Assembly: GCA_964643145.1 (NCBI GenBank)
Contig: CAZXPG010000046.1
Span: forward strand, 1-15,977
DNA: 15,977 nt
Direction: 5' to 3'
Origin: CAZXPG01 sp964643145
GTDB taxonomy: Bacteria; Pseudomonadota; Alphaproteobacteria; Rickettsiales; Arcanibacteraceae
The position numbers were made by a program, and so were the translations under genes. Positions 1-6,861 of this stretch are shown here, piece by piece; the stretch's first letter is position 1, and every line of letters starts with the position of its first letter. The notes beneath the pieces were generated by a model. The model did no database searches. It was given only the letters and a program-made list of their open reading frames with translations, and had not been told where the DNA came from.

Positions 1-30
1 GGTTCAAGCCGCCTTGAATCATTATTTTTC
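1..30 (+). terminator. Rho-independent terminator of an upstream gene outside the window
   Basis: An 8-bp stem (1-8 with 13-20, including one G-T pair) closes a CCGC loop and is followed by a T-rich run at 21-30. This is the shape of an intrinsic terminator for a plus-strand gene ending left of the window. The stem could extend further to the left. Confidence 0.6.
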
Positions 31-40
31 AAATAGTTGA

Positions 41-73
41 CAGTTTTTGATAAGCTTTGCTTATCCAAAACTG
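41..73. repeat. 15-bp inverted repeat (hairpin) upstream of the small lipoprotein gene
   Basis: Positions 41-55 pair with 59-73 across a TTT loop, with one T/C mismatch at 48/66. No T-run follows on the plus strand, so it is not a classical terminator in that direction. A TTGACA box (37-42) overlaps its left edge, but I see no good -10 at the right distance. It lies 20 nt before the ATG of the lipoprotein gene and would form in its leader if transcription starts upstream. An operator, a leader structure or a dispersed palindrome are all possible. Confidence 0.6.
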
Positions 74-93
74 AGGTTATATAGGAACACACG

Positions 94-261
94 ATGAGAA
101 TAGTACAGATAATAGCATTAGGTGGATTATTTCTTTTACTGCAAGGTTGCACCAGCAAAACCCACGAATTGCATAGCCCCTGTGTTGCGGCAGATATGGC
201 GGATAATCACGGGCCAACCCCATGCAGCAAACGGCGGGTGAATGATAACTGGCTAGGCTAG
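94..261 (+). CDS. Small predicted lipoprotein of unknown function (55 aa)
   Basis: The frame encodes 55 residues. A hydrophobic signal sequence (about residues 3-16) ends in LLLQGC, a good lipobox, so Cys19 would be lipidated and the mature peptide would be only about 37 residues. The mature part carries two more cysteines (30 and 44) and a basic stretch near its C-terminus (KRRVNDNW). The ATG at 94 is preceded by TAGGAA with 7 nt spacing, a reasonable ribosome-binding site. The stop overlaps the stop of the convergent pgi gene by 4 bp (CTAG read on both strands). Small lipoproteins of this size occur as VirB7/TrbK-type secretion components and as envelope lipoproteins, but nothing here ties it to a family. 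The gene call rests on signal peptide, lipobox and ribosome-binding site, not on recognised homology. Confidence 0.6.
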   Translation: MRIVQIIALGGLFLLLQGCTSKTHELHSPCVAADMADNHGPTPCSKRRVNDNWLG

Positions 262-1499
262 GCCCTGACCAGCAACTCACGTGTGCGGATTTTTCCTGCC
301 TCTACGGCGGGTTGGTCATAGGCGTTAATGCCTAGTAGTTCGGCGGCAATAATAGTTTCAAGCATAAAATGCATCAGCAATGCGCCCATGGTTTCTTCAT
401 CCAGGCGAGGAAGCTGGAAGCTACGGACAGGGCAACCGCTCTCTACCAGCGTATCTTCCGTGGCCTGTTGTTCAGCGGCAATAATATCGCCAAGCGTCTT
501 GCCGGTAATATAAGCGAAGGCACTATCGCTGGAAATAGCCGGCACAACCGGCCCCTTGCCTTTGGTATCAAGAGTGATAAATGTCACCATTTTGTTGCGT
601 GGGCCGTCGAGATAAAGCTGTAACTGGCTGTGCTGATCTATGGTGCCCATTGCCTTCACCGGTGTAGTGCCCTGGCCGTTCTTGCCCAGGCTCTCTGCCC
701 ACATCTGGCGATACCAACTGGCAAAATGCGAAAGCCTGTCCACATAGGGCATCATGACACTAATCGCACAACCCTGCTTCGCCAGGGCAATCGCCAGGGC
801 GGCACCTTTTGCGGCTTCTGGGTGTGTATGGGGGTAAAGATGTGCCCGTACCACAGCTTCCGCACCGGCACGAAAGGCGGCAGCATCCAAGCCACTAACC
901 AGGGCGGGAAGCAGTGCCACATTAGTGAAAGCAGCAAAACGCCCACCAATATGGGGCTCATGCTCAAGTAAGGTTGCGCCAATAGCGGCCCCAAGCCGTC
1001 TGATGGGGTTATCCTGTGGGTCGGTAATCACATAAAACTGCCGCCCTAGTGCCCCGCTGCCCACCCTTTGCCCCAGCGCATCAATGGCAATGAGCATTTG
1101 CGACAGGGTCTCTACGGTTTTGCCCGATTTACTAATGGCAAGAAAGGCGGTATGCGGCAAATCAAGCGTTGCAAAAAGCTGTGAAATAGTGTGTGGGTCA
1201 ACATTATCCACAAAATGCAGCCGAGGCGAGGCAGCCTGTGCCAAGCTGGTAAGTGCCTGGCCATTCAGTGCCGACCCTCCTGTTCCTAAAATCACCAGGT
1301 CGGAATAATGATCCCTAATCTGTGCTGCTACCTGTTGCATCAGTGGTATGTCATCCCTCTTGTCAGGGAGTGCAAGAAGAGCAAATTCCCCCTGTTCGGT
1401 GCGTTGCCTGAAAGCACTCAGCACAGGGGCAGTTGCGGCAAGCAGTGGACGGAATATATCCTCCTGCGGCATACAGCGAATAACGTGGCGGTATAGCAT
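258..1499 (-). CDS. pgi: Glucose-6-phosphate isomerase, short form
   Basis: Cytoplasmic enzyme interconverting glucose-6-phosphate and fructose-6-phosphate in glycolysis and gluconeogenesis. The 413-residue protein has the two SIS subdomains of the family. Visible motifs are GTGGSALNG (72-80), the phosphate-binding SKSGKT (123-128), the first family signature GGRFAAFTNVALLPA (185-199), WAESLGKNGQG with Glu269, DQHSQ with His290, and the C-terminal signature NAYDQPAVEAGK ending in Lys403. These match the known catalytic Glu, His and Lys. It is much shorter than the ~550-residue E. coli enzyme and corresponds to the compact bacterial form. The ATG overlaps the purD stop (TGATG), so translation is probably coupled to purD. 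An internal Met10 is a possible alternative start. Its stop overlaps that of the convergent lipoprotein gene. Confidence 0.95.
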   Translation of the reverse strand: MLYRHVIRCMPQEDIFRPLLAATAPVLSAFRQRTEQGEFALLALPDKRDDIPLMQQVAAQIRDHYSDLVILGTGGSALNGQALTSLAQAASPRLHFVDNVDPHTISQLFATLDLPHTAFLAISKSGKTVETLSQMLIAIDALGQRVGSGALGRQFYVITDPQDNPIRRLGAAIGATLLEHEPHIGGRFAAFTNVALLPALVSGLDAAAFRAGAEAVVRAHLYPHTHPEAAKGAALAIALAKQGCAISVMMPYVDRLSHFASWYRQMWAESLGKNGQGTTPVKAMGTIDQHSQLQLYLDGPRNKMVTFITLDTKGKGPVVPAISSDSAFAYITGKTLGDIIAAEQQATEDTLVESGCPVRSFQLPRLDEETMGALLMHFMLETIIAAELLGINAYDQPAVEAGKIRTRELLVRA

Positions 1500-2767
1500 C
1501 AGGCCCCCATTGCGCGCCAGCCAATATCACGGCGACAGAACCCCTCCGGCCAGTCAATCATATCGACAGCGCGGTAGGCATTGGCCTGTGCTTCATTAAT
1601 CGTTGCGCCGGTAGCAGTGACACCCAACACCCGCCCAGATACAGCCAGCACCTCCTGCGCTTCCCGACGCGTACCGGCGTGGAATATCTCGACATCAGGG
1701 AGGGTGGCAGCTTTATCCAGATTACGAATCACCGTATTTTTTCTATAGGCGTCTGGATAGCCTTTTGCAGCCATCACCACGCATAGCGCAGCCTTATCTT
1801 CCCATTCCAGCGTAACTTCATTCAACTTTCCTTGTGCCACTGCCAGCAGAATGGCAGCAAAATCAGATTTCAGGCGCGGCAACAGCGATTGCGTTTCCGG
1901 GTCACCAAAACGGGCATTATATTCAAGTAGTTTGGGGCCGTCGTTGGTCATCATCAATCCGGCAAATAACACTCCTTTAAACGGTGCGCCCATGGCTTGC
2001 ATGGCAAGAACTGTAGGGCAGATAATGCGCTCCATCACCTCTACCACCCGTGCATCCGTCATGATGGGTGCTGGGGAATAGGTACCCATGCCGCCGGTAT
2101 TGGGGCCGGTATCGCCTTCACCTACCCGTTTATGATCTTGGGCAGAGCCAAAATAGCGCGCAGTTTCCCCATCAGATAGAGCAAAGAAGCTCACTTCCTC
2201 CCCCTCTAAGAACTCTTCAATTAGCACCGATGCCCCCGCTGTGCCAAACTTGCCGCCAAGCATTTCTTCTACGGCTTTCCCCGCTTCCTCCTGGCTGGAG
2301 GCAATCACCACGCCTTTACCGGCGGCCAGGCCATCGGCTTTTACCACAATAGGCAGACTCATGCTGGCAATAAATTCCTTGGCTTTGCGCGCATCAATAA
2401 AGCTGGCGGCTTTAGCGGTAGGGATACCATATTTCACACAGAGTTCTTTGGTAAAGCCTTTCGATGCTTCAAGCCGTGCCGCTTCAGCTGATGGGCCAAA
2501 CACCAGAATATCTTCTGCCTCTAGCCGGTTAGCCAGCCCCGCTACCAGCGGTGCTTCCGGGCCAATCACCACCAGGTCAATAGCGCGTGTGCGACAGAAC
2601 GCCACAATGGCATCATGGTCTTCACTATTAATGGCCACGGTCTCAGCAATATGGGCTATCCCTGCATTGCCGGGGATCGCATAGAGTGCATTCACCAGAG
2701 GAGATTTCTTCAGTGCCCAGCATATGCTGTGCTCCCGCCCCCCTGATCCAATAACAAGCAGGTTCAT
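1499..2767 (-). CDS. purD: Phosphoribosylamine--glycine ligase (GAR synthetase)
   Basis: Second step of de novo purine synthesis: ATP-dependent joining of 5-phosphoribosylamine and glycine to give GAR, in the cytoplasm. The 422 residues match the usual length of the family. The N-terminal domain begins with GSGGREHS (7-14), followed by PGNAG (32-36) and the GPEAPLVAG loop (69-77). The ATP-grasp domain has KADGLAAGKG (143-152), and the PurD signature RFGDPETQ is at 286-293, with the Glu and Asn that bind Mg-ATP just before it (LLEYNARFGD). The ATG at 2767 has AAGG about 8 nt upstream. It is the first gene of a two-gene unit with pgi, joined by a 1-nt stop/start overlap. Other purine genes are not adjacent. 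Confidence 0.97.
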   Translation of the reverse strand: MNLLVIGSGGREHSICWALKKSPLVNALYAIPGNAGIAHIAETVAINSEDHDAIVAFCRTRAIDLVVIGPEAPLVAGLANRLEAEDILVFGPSAEAARLEASKGFTKELCVKYGIPTAKAASFIDARKAKEFIASMSLPIVVKADGLAAGKGVVIASSQEEAGKAVEEMLGGKFGTAGASVLIEEFLEGEEVSFFALSDGETARYFGSAQDHKRVGEGDTGPNTGGMGTYSPAPIMTDARVVEVMERIICPTVLAMQAMGAPFKGVLFAGLMMTNDGPKLLEYNARFGDPETQSLLPRLKSDFAAILLAVAQGKLNEVTLEWEDKAALCVVMAAKGYPDAYRKNTVIRNLDKAATLPDVEIFHAGTRREAQEVLAVSGRVLGVTATGATINEAQANAYRAVDMIDWPEGFCRRDIGWRAMGA

Positions 2768-2816
2768 AGCTGGCCTTTATTCCTTGATTAAAAATGGTCG
2801 ACGAATTAGGGTTACA

Positions 2817-2846
2817 GGTTTACACTACTCTTTGCAGGTTCGTCAA
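2817..2846 (-). promoter_or_regulatory. Possible promoter for purD-pgi
   Basis: On the minus strand, TTGACG (2846-2841) is followed after 18 nt by TAAACC (2822-2817). The -35 is good (5 of 6) but the -10 is weak (3 of 6). It would start transcription about 40 nt before the purD ATG. The 159-nt gap to the divergent xseA gene must also contain the xseA promoter, for which I see no convincing boxes. Confidence 0.3.
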
Positions 2847-2926
2847 ACAAAATCCTTCGCGGTATTCAACCTGAAGTATATGTTTTCTGTAGGTCTAACG
2901 CATTTTACTCATCTATTGCTTTTGCT

Positions 2927-4492
2927 ATGCCCTCTTCCCATGATACGTTGCTTCCTCCCTCTGAGGCTTCTCGTAACCAACCCGAATTTTCTGTAAGTGA
3001 AATATCGCGTGTGCTGAAGCGCACCATTGAAGATGCGTTTGGCTATGTGCGTATACGTGGAGAGATTTCTGGCTGCAAGCTGGCTCCTTCGGGCCATTTG
3101 TATTTTGCATTAAAAGACGAAAGCGCAGTGCTTGCAGCTATCTGCTGGCGTGGAACGGTGCAGAAATTGCCGTTTAAACCCACCGATGGGCTGGAAGTGG
3201 TGTGTTCTGGTCATCTCACCACCTATGCTGGGCAGTCTAAATATCAACTGATTGTTGAAGCGATGCAGCCTGCTGGCGAAGGGGCACTGATGGCATTGCT
3301 TGAAAAGCGCAAGAAGCAATTAGCGCAAGAAGGGCTGTTTGATAATACGAGGAAAAAGCCGTTGCCGTTCTTTCCCACGGTGATTGGCGTGGTTACATCG
3401 CCTACGGGAGCGGTGATCCGTGATATACTGCACCGGCTGCGTGACCGTTTCCCATGCCACGTACTGCTTTGGCCGGTGCTGGTGCAGGGGGAACAGGCGG
3501 CTGGGCAGATAGCGGCAGCGATAGCGGGCTTTAATGCCCTGCCCGACAATGGGCCTATCCCACGTCCAGATGTGTTGATTGTTGCCAGGGGAGGGGGTTC
3601 CCTGGAAGATTTATGGGCCTTTAACGAAGAAATTGTGGTGCGGGCAGCGGCGGCATCTGCCATTCCGTTGATCTCGGCCGTGGGGCATGAAACCGATACG
3701 ACGTTGATTGACTATGCGTCTGATAGGCGTGCCCCTACACCAACGGCAGCAGCAGAAATTGCTACCCCCGTAATCAATGAACTCTGGGTAATGCTGTCTG
3801 ATAGCAACCAGCGCATAATGCATGGTGCCACTCGCCTGCTTGAAGAGCGGCATAGCAAATTGTCGGGGTTGGCACGTGGATTGCCGAACCCGCTATTGCT
3901 GCTGGAACAGGCTATCCAGCGTGTGGACGATATCAGCGCGCGCTTGCCACAGGCCCTTCTCCGGCTAGTGGAATTAAAGCAGAAGCATGTGGGCAGTATT
4001 GCGGCAGCCCTGCCGCATCCACGCCATAGGGTAGAGCAGGACAGGCAAAAACTGGCCTTTATTATGGTTGCCCTGCGTCAATCGCTTCTTCCTGCTGTCA
4101 ACGAAAAGCACTATCTGTTGGCAGTGCTCACTGCACGGCTTGACTATAAGCCCATACAGAAAGACATTGCCCGGTTTGCTGAAAAACTTCCCAGCCTTGA
4201 TGCTGCCTGCCAGGGAAATATGCTGAAAATGCTGGAACAGCGACATCTGGTGCTGATTAATGCCGCCAAGCTGCTGGAGAGTTATCACTATACCAAGGTG
4301 TTGGGGCGTGGGTTTGCGCTGATATGGGATAGTGAGCATAAACCAGTAACATCGGCACAGTCTATCACCAAAGGAACTGTTTTACGCATTGAATTAAAAG
4401 ACGGGACACGCACCGTTATTGCTAGCGATGCACGCCCTGCTACTGTGCGGAGGAGTAGGAAAAAACCGACTGGACAAGGCACGTTGCTATAA
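2927..4492 (+). CDS. xseA: Exodeoxyribonuclease VII large subunit
   Basis: Catalytic subunit of exonuclease VII, which degrades single-stranded DNA in both directions with XseB and acts in repair and recombination. The N-terminal OB-fold domain covers about residues 21-115 (FSVSEISRVLKRT at its start, SGHLYFALKD at 55-64). The nuclease domain has IGVVTSPTGAVIRDI (153-167), RGGGSLEDLWAFN (221-233) and VGHETDTTLIDYASDRRAPTPTAAAE (252-277), all hallmarks of XseA. A long helical region follows, and a basic tail (RRSRKK) ends the protein. At 521 residues it is longer than E. coli XseA (456), with the extra length in an N-terminal lead and the C-terminal half. There is no Shine-Dalgarno-like sequence before the ATG and no earlier in-frame start, so initiation may be weak or leaderless. 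xseB is not in this window. Confidence 0.95.
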   Translation: MPSSHDTLLPPSEASRNQPEFSVSEISRVLKRTIEDAFGYVRIRGEISGCKLAPSGHLYFALKDESAVLAAICWRGTVQKLPFKPTDGLEVVCSGHLTTYAGQSKYQLIVEAMQPAGEGALMALLEKRKKQLAQEGLFDNTRKKPLPFFPTVIGVVTSPTGAVIRDILHRLRDRFPCHVLLWPVLVQGEQAAGQIAAAIAGFNALPDNGPIPRPDVLIVARGGGSLEDLWAFNEEIVVRAAAASAIPLISAVGHETDTTLIDYASDRRAPTPTAAAEIATPVINELWVMLSDSNQRIMHGATRLLEERHSKLSGLARGLPNPLLLLEQAIQRVDDISARLPQALLRLVELKQKHVGSIAAALPHPRHRVEQDRQKLAFIMVALRQSLLPAVNEKHYLLAVLTARLDYKPIQKDIARFAEKLPSLDAACQGNMLKMLEQRHLVLINAAKLLESYHYTKVLGRGFALIWDSEHKPVTSAQSITKGTVLRIELKDGTRTVIASDARPATVRRSRKKPTGQGTLL

Positions 4493-4527
4493 AAAAGCAC
4501 CTTCATGTTGAAGGTGCTTTTTTTATT
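4491..4527. terminator. Bidirectional intrinsic terminator between xseA and the Bax-inhibitor-1 gene
   Basis: A perfect 9-bp stem (4497-4505 with 4509-4517) encloses a TGT loop. It is preceded by six A and followed by seven T, then ATTTT. It works as a terminator on either strand and lies exactly between two convergent genes, overlapping the end of xseA. Confidence 0.93.
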
Positions 4528-4533
4528 TTCCGC

Positions 4534-5280
4534 CTACTGCCTTCTGTCACCAAAGAACTGTAACAACTGCAAGAACAGATTGATAAAGTCCATATAGAGT
4601 GTCAGCGCGCCCATTACTGCCATTTTCGATACGGTTTCCACATCACCTACCGCTTCATAATATACAGACTTAATCCGTTGTGTATCATAAGCAGTCAGGC
4701 CGGTAAAAATCAGTACACCAATCAGCGATACAGCGAATTGCAGGCTAGAACTTTGCAGGAATATATTGACCAGCGACGCCAGTATAACGCCAAACAGGCC
4801 CATTATCAGGAACGACCCCCAACTGCTCAAATCTTTTTTGGTGGTGTAGCCATAAAGGCTCATTCCGCCAAAAACAGAAGCAGTGATGAAGAACACCCGC
4901 GCAATGCTTGACCCGGTATAAATCAGGAAGACGGAAGACAGCGAAAGCCCCATCACTCCAGCAAACACCCACAGCATCACCTTCGCTGTTGAGGCTTGCA
5001 TCTTATGCAGCCCCATGCTGAACAGGAACACAAACGCGATCGGCGCAAGTGCCACTAACCAGCCAAGCGGTGCCATACCGGCATATTGCCCTACAGCGTT
5101 ACGTGTATACATCAACGACATTACCGCATCATTAGAGGCGGCAAGCAGTGCCACAATACCGGTTATCATCAGGGCACCGGCCATATAATTATAGACTTGC
5201 AGCATATAAGCCCGCAACCCTTCATCATAGACGACGGCCTGCGGTTTGGCCGTGGCAGTATCATATTTACCCGATCTCAT
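4534..5280 (-). CDS. Bax inhibitor-1/YccA family integral membrane protein
   Basis: Inner-membrane protein of the TMBIM/BI-1 family (E. coli YccA and YbhL, B. subtilis YetJ). YccA is known to modulate FtsH proteolysis of SecY, and YetJ is a pH-sensitive calcium leak channel. The 248 residues contain about seven hydrophobic segments (roughly 30-48, 70-90, 100-120, 127-146, 154-174, 180-197 and 222-243). Asp199 (TAYDTQRIK) and Asp231 (YMDFINLFLQLLQFFG) occupy the positions of the conserved acidic pair that controls pore closure in YetJ. I chose the ATG at 5280 because AAGGAG sits 6 nt before it. An upstream in-frame ATG at 5322 would add 14 polar residues and has no ribosome-binding site. The gene stands alone with its own strong promoter and terminator. 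The exact role is unknown. Confidence 0.92.
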   Translation of the reverse strand: MRSGKYDTATAKPQAVVYDEGLRAYMLQVYNYMAGALMITGIVALLAASNDAVMSLMYTRNAVGQYAGMAPLGWLVALAPIAFVFLFSMGLHKMQASTAKVMLWVFAGVMGLSLSSVFLIYTGSSIARVFFITASVFGGMSLYGYTTKKDLSSWGSFLIMGLFGVILASLVNIFLQSSSLQFAVSLIGVLIFTGLTAYDTQRIKSVYYEAVGDVETVSKMAVMGALTLYMDFINLFLQLLQFFGDRRQ

Positions 5281-5402
5281 AATAGGCTCCTTATTAGTAA
5301 ACCAACGATTCGTTTCACACAATTATATGCTTTTGGTTCTCCGGTTACAATTAAATATATGTCATAAAAACACAAAAGCAACCTTGTCTGAACCATTTTG
5401 TA

Positions 5403-5431
5403 TTTATAGCATGTTTGCCATAATATGTCAA
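5403..5431 (-). promoter_or_regulatory. Near-consensus sigma-70 promoter for the Bax-inhibitor-1 gene
   Basis: On the minus strand, a perfect TTGACA (5431-5426) is separated by exactly 17 nt from TATAAA (5408-5403), the closest match to consensus in the window. Transcription would start near 5396, giving an untranslated leader of about 115 nt before the ATG at 5280. The -35 lies 17 nt beyond the stop of the upstream phosphohexomutase gene. Confidence 0.75.
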
Positions 5432-5447
5432 ATAGTCTTAGTTGTTA

Positions 5448-6848
5448 TCATAGCACTATCCCACTTTCCTCTAATGCGGCTGTCAGTGTGGCTTTTAGCC
5501 GTTCCAGTGCCGCTGGCTGTTGGGCTTCGCAACGGGCAACAAGGGCAGCCTGAGTATTGGAAGCGCGCAGTAGCCACCAACCATCTTCAGAGAGTACGCG
5601 AATGCCATCGATAGCAGTAATGGCGGCGTTTTGTGCGGTAAGACGTGCCTTCACTTCTTCCACTACAGCAAATTTCCGTTCATCAGGACAGGCAATACGC
5701 ATTTCAGGCGTGGTATAGCTGCTAGGGAGGGCATCGACTCTATCAGTGATGCTGTCTTCAGCACGCATGGCCAGATCTACCAGCCGTACTGCCGCATAAA
5801 GCCCATCATCATAGCCATAATAGCGGTCGGCAAAGAACATATGGCCGCTCATTTCTCCGGCAAGCACGGCCTGGGTTTCTGCCATTTTCGCCTTAATCAG
5901 CGAATGACCGGTTTTCCACATCACGGCGTTGCCGCCTGCCTCAGTAATCCCATCAAACAATATCTGGCTGGCTTTGACATCGGCAATGATAGTGCTGCCA
6001 GGGCGTGTTTCAAGCACATCACGCGCCAAGAGTAGCAAGAGTTGATCGCCCCAGATGATGCGGCCTTTGGCATCTACCGCCCCCACCCTGTCGCCATCAC
6101 CATCAAACGCCACGCCAAAATCGCAGCCTTTTTCACGTACGGTGGCAATTAACTGCTCCAGATTCTCTGGAACAGTGGGGTCGGGATGGTGGTTAGGGAA
6201 GCTGCCATCAATAGCGGCATTCAGCAGAATATGGGTGCCAGGTAGTTTCTGGCATAGCTGTTCCATTATTTCCCCTGCCGCACCATTACCCGCATCCCAG
6301 GCAATGGTTAAGGGCTTGCCTTGTGTGGTGCAGCCAGACAGTAATGCCTCCAGATAGGCATCACGACTATCGTGAAATGATATAGTGCCAGGAGCATTAT
6401 CAATATCACCCCGTTTGGCCATGTCGCCTAGCATGGTGATCTGCTTGCCATAGAACGAGGCTTTGCCCAGCACAAACTTAAAGCCATTATGGTGCGGGGG
6501 GTTATGGGAACCGGTCACCATCACACCCGCCGCCGCCTTTTCGGTATAAGCCGCAAAATATAGCATCGGGGTGGGGCCTACGCCAAGCCGCACGACATCC
6601 GCCCCACTGGCCTGTAGCCCCTCGCACAGTGCCTGTTCCAGTTCAGGGGAACTGTGCCTACCATCCCGTCCGACAAAAATCCGTGTGTTACCTGCCGATA
6701 CGCGCAGTGCATGGCTGGCAAAAGTGCGGCCAATGAAATAGGCATCGGCAACCGAGAGCGTCTCATCAATAATGCCGCGTATATCATATTCACGCAGAAT
6801 GGAAGGGTGGAAATGGTGGGTTTCAGAAGCAGGATTTTTTTCGTGCAT
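5448..6848 (-). CDS. Phosphoglucomutase/phosphomannomutase (alpha-D-phosphohexomutase family)
   Basis: Cytoplasmic enzyme that moves phosphate between C6 and C1 of glucose or mannose, supplying sugar-1-phosphates for exopolysaccharide, LPS or nucleotide-sugar synthesis. The 466 residues show all four active-site loops of the AlgC/ManB type: TGSHNPPHHNGFK with phosphoserine Ser114, the metal loop DGDGDR (249-254), the sugar loop GEMSGH (331-336) and the phosphate loop RASNTQ (428-433). The ATG at 6848 was chosen because AAAGG precedes it by about 7 nt. An upstream in-frame TTG at 6878 would overlap mltA and has no ribosome-binding site. It follows mltA by 13 nt and is probably the last gene of timA-mltA-pmm. 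Glucose versus mannose preference cannot be read from the sequence, so I give no symbol. Confidence 0.94.
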   Translation of the reverse strand: MHEKNPASETHHFHPSILREYDIRGIIDETLSVADAYFIGRTFASHALRVSAGNTRIFVGRDGRHSSPELEQALCEGLQASGADVVRLGVGPTPMLYFAAYTEKAAAGVMVTGSHNPPHHNGFKFVLGKASFYGKQITMLGDMAKRGDIDNAPGTISFHDSRDAYLEALLSGCTTQGKPLTIAWDAGNGAAGEIMEQLCQKLPGTHILLNAAIDGSFPNHHPDPTVPENLEQLIATVREKGCDFGVAFDGDGDRVGAVDAKGRIIWGDQLLLLLARDVLETRPGSTIIADVKASQILFDGITEAGGNAVMWKTGHSLIKAKMAETQAVLAGEMSGHMFFADRYYGYDDGLYAAVRLVDLAMRAEDSITDRVDALPSSYTTPEMRIACPDERKFAVVEEVKARLTAQNAAITAIDGIRVLSEDGWWLLRASNTQAALVARCEAQQPAALERLKATLTAALEESGIVL

Positions 6849-6861
6849 AATAAGCCTTTGA

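Noticed and set aside
68..79. 12-nt match between 68-79 and 14851-14862 (AAACTGAGGTTA)
   Set aside because: Several 12-nt matches are expected by chance in a 16-kb window, and the flanks are unrelated.
94..261. Small lipoprotein as VirB7 of a type IV secretion system
   Set aside because: Size and lipobox fit, but the mature sequence shows no convincing VirB7 motif and no other secretion gene is in the window.
5281..5322. Upstream ATG extending the Bax-inhibitor-1 protein by 14 residues
   Set aside because: The ATG at 5280 has a strong AAGGAG 6 nt before it and the extra residues are polar and unlike the family.
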